5,948 nucleotides of DNA, taken from positions 1-5,948 of the forward strand of contig JBOGFJ010000181.1 in NCBI GenBank assembly GCA_050743385.1, given 5' to 3'. The notes below the pieces were generated by a model. The model searched no databases. It was not told the DNA's origin and worked only from the letters and a program-made list of their open reading frames with translations. This DNA is from JACDBD01 sp050743385 (GTDB lineage Bacteria > Actinomycetota > Acidimicrobiia > IMCC26256 > JACDBD01). Shown piece after piece: positions 1 through 4,943 of this stretch; within the stretch, counting starts at the first letter, position 1, and every line of letters starts with the position of its first letter. The translations under genes and the position numbers were made by a program.

Positions 1-312
1 TCTTCGAGGTCTCCACCGACAAGGTCGACTCCGAAGTGCCGGCGCCCAGCGCGGGCGTCGTGTCGGAGATCCTCGTGGCCGAGGGCGAGACCGCCGAGGT
101 CGGCACCCGTCTCGCGGTGCTGTCCGACTCGGCCGGCGCCGCCGCCGGTGCCTCGGCCGGGGCCTGCGCGGCGGCGTCGGCGGAGTCGGAGAGCACCGCG
201 AGGCGGGTGCCGACCTCCGCCGTCTCGCCCTCGGGCACGAGGATCTCCGAGACGTAACCCGCGCTCGGCGCCGGTACCTCGGAGTCGACCTTGTCGGTGG
301 AGACCTCGAAGA
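1..312. repeat. Imperfect 312-base inverted repeat made of two lipoyl-domain coding arms
   Basis: Position n pairs with position 313-n. The left arm (1 to about 150) and the right arm (312 down to about 163) match at roughly 90 percent by hand count. The first 34 bases, at the window edge, are identical. The symmetry centre falls in CGGCCG at 154-159, within the GC-rich linker. The mismatches sit mainly at third codon positions of the lipoyl reading frame, so the arms are two diverged but functional coding repeats, not a recently copied hairpin. Confidence 0.9.
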
Positions 313-412
313 GCGGCTCGTCGACCTCGACCCGCTCGCCGACCTGCTTGAGCCAGCGTGTGATCGTCCCCTCGGTCACCGTCTCGCCGAGCTGGGGCAT
401 GGTGATGTCCAC
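1..412 (-). CDS. sucB: Dihydrolipoamide acyltransferase (E2, SucB-like), N-terminal part only, chimeric 3' part
   Basis: E2 carries acyl groups on a lipoyl-lysine arm between E1 and E3 of the cytoplasmic 2-oxoglutarate (or pyruvate) dehydrogenase complex. From GTG at 412 the protein begins with a classic lipoyl domain (residues 1 to about 76): MPQLGETVTEG near the start and STDKVDSE, whose K41 (codon 292-290) is the expected lipoylated lysine. An Ala/Pro/Glu linker follows (about 77-95). The start is supported by GAGGAG at 424-419, six bases upstream; an in-frame ATG lies at 400. It sits 27 bases after the E3 gene, the usual partner order. From about residue 96 the frame stays open but is only the antisense of a second lipoyl domain on the plus strand, so residues 96-137 are not credible protein. 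The subunit-binding and catalytic domains are absent. The N-terminal style matches actinobacterial SucB, but DlaT-type E2 for pyruvate dehydrogenase cannot be excluded from this part. Confidence 0.8.
   Translation of the reverse strand, partial: MDITMPQLGETVTEGTITRWLKQVGERVEVDEPLFEVSTDKVDSEVPAPSAGYVSEILVPEGETAEVGTRLAVLSDSADAAAQAPAEAPAAAPAESDSTARRVPTSAVSPSATRISDTTPALGAGTSESTLSVETSK
3..257 (+). pseudogene. Second lipoyl-domain fragment in inverted orientation, 5' end off the window
   Basis: Read on the plus strand from base 3, positions 3 to about 130 encode the second half of a lipoyl domain: FEVSTDKVDSEVPAPSAG, with the lipoyl lysine codon at 21-23, then a strand ending in LAVLSDSAG and an Ala-rich linker. 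Past about 150 the frame is only the antisense of the minus-strand lipoyl domain, and it stops at TAA 255-257. This domain is not a copy of the minus-strand one. It has Val-Val where the other has Tyr-Val and Ala where the other has Pro, and most base differences are at third codon positions. It looks like the second tandem lipoyl domain of the same E2 gene, joined backwards. It cannot make a functional protein as arranged here. Confidence 0.7.
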
Positions 413-418
413 GCGGTT

Positions 419-424
419 CTCCTC
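419..424 (-). promoter_or_regulatory. Ribosome binding site of the E2 gene
   Basis: GAGGAG on the minus strand lies six bases before GTG 412. It favours GTG 412 over the in-frame ATG at 400, which would be 18 bases away from it. Confidence 0.6.
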
Positions 425-439
425 TTCCTCGGGCTCGGC

Positions 440-1834
440 TCAGCCGTGGAGACCCCGGCCGGTCAGCGCCAGCGCCGACTCGCCGAAGAGCTCGCTGAGG
501 GTCGGGTGCGGGTGGATGAGCGCGCCGAGGTCTGTGCCCGTGGCCTCCCAGTTGACGGCCAGGTAGCCCTCGGCCAGTAACTCCGTTGCCCACGGGCCGG
601 CGATGTGCACGCCGAGCAGGGGCCCGTCGCGCTCGGCGACGATCTTCACGAGCCCATCGGTCTCGCCGATGATCACCGCCCGACTGTTACCGGCGAAGCG
701 GTGCACCGAGGTCACGACGTCGTATCCGCGTTCGAGGGCCTGCTCTTCAGTGAGCCCGCTGAACGCGACCTCGGGATGGCAGTAGATCCCCCAGGGCACC
801 TTGTCGTAGTCGACCGGCTCGGCCGGCTCGCCGAGGATCGTCTTGATCGCCACGATCGCCTCGGCGAAGCCCACGTGCGCGAGCTGGGGTGTGTCGACGA
901 CGTCACCGACGGCGTACACCCCGGGGACGCCGGTGCGCAGGTACTCGTCGACGCGGACGAAGCCGCGGTCGTCGATCTCGACCTCCGACATCTCCAGTCC
1001 CGCGCCCTCCGAACGAGGGCGGCGCCCGATGCTCACGATGACCTTGTCGACGACGATCGACTGCGAGCCTTCGGGAGTCTCGAACGTGACCGCGAGCTCG
1101 TGAGAGCCTTCGATGCCGGTGACCTTCACCCCCGTGTGCACCCGGATGCCCCGCTTCTTGAACGACCGCAGCACGATGTCGCCCGCGGCGGGATCGGCGC
1201 CGGGGAGGATGCCCGGGAGCGCCTCGAGCACGGTGACGTCGCTGCCGATGTCGCCGAGCAGCGACGCGAACTCGCATCCGATCGCCCCGGCACCGACGAT
1301 CACGACGCGGGGCGGTACGTCGGTGAGCGTCAGCACGTGGTCGGAGGAGAGCACCCGCTCGCCGTCGAACTCCAGGCCCGGGAGCGAACGCGGCGTCGAG
1401 CCGGTGGCGATGATGAGCGCGTCGCCGGTGAGCTCGGTGCCGTCGGAGACCTGCACCTGCGCCCGGCTGGCGTCGACGACGGTGCCGGTGCCCGGCACGA
1501 TCGTGACCTTTCGCCCGCCGAGGAGACCCTCGAGGCCCTTCGTCAGGCGGTCGACGACCTGCTGCTTGCGGGTCTGGCTGGTGCGCAGGTCGAGGGTCGG
1601 CTGCCCGACCTCGACGCCGAACTCCTTGGCATCACCGACGGTGCGCAGCACCTCGGCCGTCTGCAGCAGCTCCTTGGCCGGAATGCAGCCGCGGTGCAGG
1701 CACGTACCGCCGACTCGTTGCTCCTCGACGACGGCCATGTGCAGACCCGCGGCGGCGCCGTAGAGCGCGGCTGCGTAGCCACCCGGCCCACCACCCAGGA
1801 CCACCACGTCGAAGTGCTCGGCCAGCGTCGCCAC
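440..1834 (-). CDS. lpdA: Dihydrolipoamide dehydrogenase (E3)
   Basis: This FAD flavoprotein reoxidises dihydrolipoamide on E2 and passes electrons to NAD+ in the cytoplasmic 2-oxoacid dehydrogenase complexes. At 464 residues it has normal length and all landmarks: FAD Rossmann GGGPGG at 14-19, redox cysteines C45 and C50 in GGTCLHRGCIPAK, IIATGS at 141-146, NAD-binding GAGAIG at 181-186, second FAD motif GVYAVGD at 305-311, and the catalytic pair H443/E448 in HPHPTLSE near the C-terminus. The dimer interface domain is complete. It is followed after 27 bases by E2, as in 2-oxoacid dehydrogenase operons. The start is uncertain. GTG 1834 is the longest possible, because TGA lies three codons upstream, but the Shine-Dalgarno-like GGGAGG (1839-1834) runs into it; CTG at 1825 would be eight bases from that site. 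The identity as E3 is secure. Confidence 0.96.
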   Translation of the reverse strand: MATLAEHFDVVVLGGGPGGYAAALYGAAAGLHMAVVEEQRVGGTCLHRGCIPAKELLQTAEVLRTVGDAKEFGVEVGQPTLDLRTSQTRKQQVVDRLTKGLEGLLGGRKVTIVPGTGTVVDASRAQVQVSDGTELTGDALIIATGSTPRSLPGLEFDGERVLSSDHVLTLTDVPPRVVIVGAGAIGCEFASLLGDIGSDVTVLEALPGILPGADPAAGDIVLRSFKKRGIRVHTGVKVTGIEGSHELAVTFETPEGSQSIVVDKVIVSIGRRPRSEGAGLEMSEVEIDDRGFVRVDEYLRTGVPGVYAVGDVVDTPQLAHVGFAEAIVAIKTILGEPAEPVDYDKVPWGIYCHPEVAFSGLTEEQALERGYDVVTSVHRFAGNSRAVIIGETDGLVKIVAERDGPLLGVHIAGPWATELLAEGYLAVNWEATGTDLGALIHPHPTLSELFGESALALTGRGLHG

Positions 1835-1886
1835 CTCCCGTCAGGGGTCTCGTCGCTCTGCGGTCATTCTTCCAGCATTCGCCGCA

Positions 1887-1976
1887 TCACCTCGCCAGCA
1901 GGATCTGCACCGCGGACGCCAGCAGGATCGCCACACCGGTGACCGCCGCGAGGACGATCAGGGTCCGGGTACTCAC
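1887..1976 (-). CDS. Small single-helix membrane peptide, 29 residues, unknown function
   Basis: I do not recognise this gene. GTG 1976 to TGA 1887-1889 encodes 29 residues: a short polar, positive head (MSTR), one continuous hydrophobic helix (TLIVLAAVTGVAILLASAVQ), then ILLAR and the stop. AAGGA lies about seven bases before the GTG, a well-placed ribosome binding site. Nearly every codon ends in G or C (27 of 29), like the neighbouring genes. The positive head predicts the N-terminus inside the cell. It is the first gene on the minus strand ahead of the E3 gene, ending 52 bases before it, so the two may be co-transcribed. A chance ORF is possible at this size; the ribosome binding site, helix and codon use argue against that. 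Confidence 0.5.
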   Translation of the reverse strand: MSTRTLIVLAAVTGVAILLASAVQILLAR

Positions 1977-2136
1977 GGCGTCATCCTTCCACGACTGTCG
2001 GCGGCGGCGGTCGAGCACTTGAGGACTGAGTCGAGCGGCTTCGGCGCTTGCAGTTATGCTCGGTCCTTCGATCAGGCCCCCTCCTCCCAGCTACGAGAGC
2101 CCGGTCGAGGCCACCGACCAGGACCCGATCGCATCC
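1977..2136. promoter_or_regulatory. Divergent intergenic control region
   Basis: These 160 bases separate the minus-strand peptide/E3/E2 block from the plus-strand flippase gene, so both transcription units should have promoters here. On the plus strand TATGCT (2055-2060) fits the TAnnnT -10 pattern; TCGAGC 18 bases upstream (2031-2036) is a poor -35. No clear minus-strand promoter or operator was found. If TATGCT is the -10, the ATG at 2056 lies inside the promoter and cannot be the flippase start. Confidence 0.35.
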
Positions 2137-3468
2137 ATGTCACAGCGCGCACAGCGGTTCCTCGATGCCGCCCGCAAGCCCCTGCCGGAAGGGACGTTCG
2201 CGGTCGGCGCGGGCCTCCTGGTGGCCGGCCTGACCGCCTATGCGTTCCAGATCGTGTCGTTCCGGGCGCTCAGCAAGGGTGACTACACCGCGCTGAACGG
2301 CCTGTGGGTGATCGTCTTCGTGGTCGCGCCCGGGATGTTCCTGCCCCTCGAGCAGGAAGTGGGGCGCGCGCTCGCCCACCGGCGCGCGATCGGCATCGGC
2401 GGCGGTCCGCTCGTCAAGCGGGCCGCCCTCCTGGGAGCGATCCTCACCGGCGCGCTCATCGTGGTGTCGATCGCCGCCAGCTCTCCCATCACCGACCGCC
2501 TCTTCGACGGCCACACCGCGCTGTTGATCTGCTTCGCGATCGCGCTCGCGACGTACGCGGTGCAGCACCTGACCCGTGGAACGCTGTCGGGGAACGGTCG
2601 CTTCGGCCCCTACGGGCTCCTGCTCGGGATCGAGGGCCTCATCCGTCTCGCCCCGGCGGTGATCCTGTGGATCGCGGGAGTGGAGGAGCCCTTCTACTAC
2701 GGCCTGGCGTTGGCGATCCCGCCGGTGCTGTCGAGCGTCATCGCGTTGCGCGGCCAGCGCGACCTGCTGGCGCCGGGGCCCGAAGCCCCCTACTCCGAAC
2801 TGTCGAGCGCGCTCGGCTACCTCCTGCTCGGGTCGCTGCTCGCCCAGACACTCGGCTACGCCGCCTTCCTGGGCGCGACCATTCTCGCGACCTCGGGCGA
2901 GCGTGACGCGGTGGCCGACTTCATCGTCGGCTTCTTCCTGGCCCGCATCCCGATCCTGTTGTTCCAAGCGGTACAGGCCGCACTGCTCCCGAAGCTGGCC
3001 GGGCTGGCAGGCGCGGGGCGCCACGACGAGTTCATCGTCGGGTTACGCCGGCTGGTCGCGGTCGTCGTCGGTATCGGTGTCATCGGCGTGGTCGCCGGCT
3101 TCACCGTCGGGCCGTGGGCGGGCGGCATCCTCTTCGGCGACAAGTTCACGCTCGGTCACCAAGACCTCGCGCTGCTCGCCGCCGGGAGCGGTGCGTTCAT
3201 CCTGGCGCTGACGCTCGCGCAGGCCCTGATCGCGCTGATGGGCCATTCCCGGGCCGCAGCGGCGTGGGTGCTCGGCATCGTCGGCTTCGTGCTGGTCACC
3301 GCGGTGGGCGACGACCTGTTCCTCCGCGTAGAGCTCGGCTTCCTCGCCGGATCGGTGCTCGCCACGCTCACCATGGGCGCGCTGCTCGTGCAGCGAATCC
3401 GTGCCGGCGTGCCCGACAGCCTCGTACCCCTGGTCCAAGCGCTCGAGCACGAACCGCTCGAGATCTGA
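2137..3468 (+). CDS. Polysaccharide flippase-like integral membrane protein (MATE/Wzx superfamily style)
   Basis: Probable transporter that flips lipid-linked glycans or a related envelope precursor across the cytoplasmic membrane. From ATG 2137 it has 443 residues and about 12 hydrophobic segments (roughly 21-41, 52-70, 95-115, 126-146, 159-180, 187-204, 224-245, 257-285, 303-323, 341-367, 375-393, 398-418). The count and spacing fit the polysaccharide-export branch of the MOP superfamily. LPLEQEVGRALAHRRA after the second helix resembles a motif I associate with actinobacterial flippase-like proteins. Polar loop residues Arg and Asp punctuate the helices as in that fold. ATG 2056 is in frame and would add 27 Pro-rich, non-hydrophobic residues; it lacks a ribosome binding site and overlaps a possible -10, so I prefer 2137, though AGGA there is 13 bases away. 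Envelope genes further right support the role; the substrate is unknown. Confidence 0.8.
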   Translation: MSQRAQRFLDAARKPLPEGTFAVGAGLLVAGLTAYAFQIVSFRALSKGDYTALNGLWVIVFVVAPGMFLPLEQEVGRALAHRRAIGIGGGPLVKRAALLGAILTGALIVVSIAASSPITDRLFDGHTALLICFAIALATYAVQHLTRGTLSGNGRFGPYGLLLGIEGLIRLAPAVILWIAGVEEPFYYGLALAIPPVLSSVIALRGQRDLLAPGPEAPYSELSSALGYLLLGSLLAQTLGYAAFLGATILATSGERDAVADFIVGFFLARIPILLFQAVQAALLPKLAGLAGAGRHDEFIVGLRRLVAVVVGIGVIGVVAGFTVGPWAGGILFGDKFTLGHQDLALLAAGSGAFILALTLAQALIALMGHSRAAAAWVLGIVGFVLVTAVGDDLFLRVELGFLAGSVLATLTMGALLVQRIRAGVPDSLVPLVQALEHEPLEI

Positions 3469-3480
3469 CTTTCTGGTCGC

Positions 3481-3509
3481 GCTCGCTCCGCACGCAGCTC
3501 CGTGCGAGC
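3481..3509. terminator. GC-rich hairpin between convergent stop codons
   Basis: The 41 bases between the flippase stop (3468) and the amidase stop (3510) contain GCTCG...CACG, a short CAGCTC loop, and CGTGCGAGC, which pair as a nine-base stem with a five-base bulge on the left side. The right arm directly abuts the amidase stop codon. Neither strand has a following T-run, so it is not a textbook intrinsic terminator. Its place between convergent genes suggests a bidirectional terminator or RNA 3'-end stabiliser of the kind seen in high-GC actinobacteria. Confidence 0.45.
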
Positions 3510-4847
3510 TCAGTACCCCATCTGCTGGGCGACGACGGCGCGGATCTGATCCATCCGGTTGATCACCTGCGTGCCCGGGCACTCGGTGAATCCCGTGTAG
3601 CCGTGGTACGTGATCGGCGGAACGGTGACACCAGAGTTCTTCGCCCACTTCTCGTTGCCGGACGTCGTGTACTGGACGTTCGCCTTGGGATTGATGCCGT
3701 GCACGCCGAGCTTCCACGCCAGCACCCGCTCGAGTGCCGCGATCGCGGGGTCGGGCGGCACGGCCGTTCGGAAGTCGCCGATCAACGCGATGCCGGTGCT
3801 CGACGTGTTGAACCCGAGCGCGTGGGCGCCCATCACCGCGTTGCCCGCGCCGCCGTAGCGGCCTTCGTAGACGTTGCCGTAGCGGTCGATCAGGAAGTTG
3901 TACGCGATGTCGCAGTAGCCGAGCGACTGCGTGTGGTACCCGTAGATGCCTCGCAGGAGCTGCGGACCCTGGCTCGCCGCGTAGGAGTTGGAGTTGACGG
4001 TGTGGTGTACGACGGCGAACCTCACCGAGGACATGTAGTCGGGGCCACCGGGGCAGTTCGCCGTACGGAGGCCCTCGTTGGCTCCCCACGCGGCGCGCGT
4101 GATCATGCCGTCGGGCGCCGATCCGGTGGGCGGCGGCGGGGGCGCGGCGACGCAGGCGCCGAGACCCAGCGACGCGACCGCCACTGCTCCGACCAGACGT
4201 CGACGACGTCGCGGCGACGGACGAGGCGAGTGGGTGAGCGCGAGCGCGAGCCCCAGCCCGGCGGCCGCGAGCACGACCAGTGCGATCAGGCGGGGTGCGC
4301 CATCGACGCCCTCGCCGACGAGGATCGGGCCGCCGGCCGCGACGGCACTGCCGTCGGGTGCGCCCGCCGGCGGGGAATCGACCGCGTGGAGATCGACGTC
4401 GGCCGCGGTGCCGGCGTCGAGGTGTACCCGCACGCCGGTGACGTCGTCACCGACCCAGAGCGGTTCGCTCACGTTGGCGGCCGGCCGATTGGCGGCGTCG
4501 GCCGAACCTTCGTCGGGCCCCTCGTCGCGAGGCTGGGCCTCGACGGTGCCGGCGGGGGACCACGCCCCCGATTGGTCGCGGGTCTCGATCGTGAACGAGG
4601 CCTGCGCTTCGCCCTGCCATTCGATCCCCACGAGCTCGGGATCGACGTCGGCCTCACCGGTCCAACCCGGCGCCAGCGGCACGGCGGGCTGCGCCAGATC
4701 GATCGCTTCCGCGGTCACCTCGGGCGGTGGCCCCTCCTGTCCGGGCATGGCCACCACCGCGGTCGCGGCAACGACCGCCAGCGCACCGAGAGCGGGGACG
4801 CGGACGAGCGCCCGAAAGCGCCCGGCGGCACGATGGGGCGCGCTCAT
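3510..4847 (-). CDS. PGRP-type N-acetylmuramoyl-L-alanine amidase, membrane-anchored, with N-terminal beta-type region
   Basis: Predicted envelope zinc enzyme that cleaves the muramoyl-L-alanine bond of peptidoglycan, or binds it. From ATG 4847 it has 445 residues. Residues 11-33 form a signal or anchor helix; about 60-156 is a polar, beta-rich region (GWTGEADVDPEL, SEPLWVGDDVTGVRV); 186-205 is a second helix; 207-217 is an Arg-rich loop; 218-231 is a third hydrophobic stretch ending in LGAC (C232); then a Pro-rich spacer and the PGRP/Amidase_2 domain (about 247-445). Likely zinc ligands are H281 (VVHHT), H415 and C423 (THG-like YHGYTGFTECPG); Y316 and E328 (CDIAYNFLID, VYEGR) match active-site positions. 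GGAAG lies nine bases before ATG 4847. Longer in-frame starts (up to 5018) run into the divergent glycosyltransferase and are disfavoured. Similar actinobacterial proteins pair a beta region with PGRP; the middle helices are unusual. Confidence 0.88.
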   Translation of the reverse strand: MSAPHRAAGRFRALVRVPALGALAVVAATAVVAMPGQEGPPPEVTAEAIDLAQPAVPLAPGWTGEADVDPELVGIEWQGEAQASFTIETRDQSGAWSPAGTVEAQPRDEGPDEGSADAANRPAANVSEPLWVGDDVTGVRVHLDAGTAADVDLHAVDSPPAGAPDGSAVAAGGPILVGEGVDGAPRLIALVVLAAAGLGLALALTHSPRPSPRRRRRLVGAVAVASLGLGACVAAPPPPPTGSAPDGMITRAAWGANEGLRTANCPGGPDYMSSVRFAVVHHTVNSNSYAASQGPQLLRGIYGYHTQSLGYCDIAYNFLIDRYGNVYEGRYGGAGNAVMGAHALGFNTSSTGIALIGDFRTAVPPDPAIAALERVLAWKLGVHGINPKANVQYTTSGNEKWAKNSGVTVPPITYHGYTGFTECPGTQVINRMDQIRAVVAQQMGY

Positions 4848-4943
4848 CGCCGAGTTCTTCCGGGGCACCTTCGTGTCTCGGCGGACCGGGTTCCCGACTT
4901 GAGTCTCGTGGTGCGACCGGACCTTCGTAGGATCGCCCTCGAC
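4848..4943. promoter_or_regulatory. Divergent promoter region between amidase and glycosyltransferase
   Basis: These 96 bases must hold signals for both outward-facing genes. On the plus strand TAGGAT (4928-4933) matches the TAnnnT -10 pattern and ends ten bases before GTG 4944, giving a very short leader or a nearly leaderless mRNA; no good -35 is seen. On the minus strand GGAAG (4861-4857) is the amidase ribosome binding site. No operator repeat stands out. Confidence 0.3.

Noticed and set aside
1..312. Possible hairpin element, mobile-element terminal repeat or attachment site
   Set aside because: The arms are lipoyl-domain coding sequence with third-position divergence, and there is no transposase, target duplication or recombinase nearby.
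1835..1886. Mini-ORFs MRRMLEE and MTAERRDP between the small peptide and lipoamide dehydrogenase
   Set aside because: They are seven and eight codons long with no distinct features. Such frames are expected by chance, although translational coupling cannot be ruled out.
605..1942. 445-codon plus-strand open frame opposite lipoamide dehydrogenase
   Set aside because: It is an antisense shadow produced by the strong G/C third-position bias of the E3 gene. Its composition is Asp/Arg/His/Val-rich with no domain or hydrophobic pattern, while the minus strand has every E3 motif.
2140..3024. 294-codon minus-strand open frame opposite the flippase
   Set aside because: It is rich in Arg, Glu, Gln and Gly with no recognisable motif, and it mirrors the membrane-protein frame, so it is a codon-bias shadow.
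3043..4089. 348-codon minus-strand open frame spanning the flippase 3' end and the amidase
   Set aside because: It crosses the convergent junction and reads the amidase in the wrong frame, with an Arg/Pro-rich low-complexity translation.
4078..4902. 274-codon plus-strand frame rich in Ser/Ala/Pro/Thr
   Set aside because: It lies opposite the linker and beta region of the amidase. Its low-complexity composition follows from the opposite strand and there is no ribosome binding site or domain.
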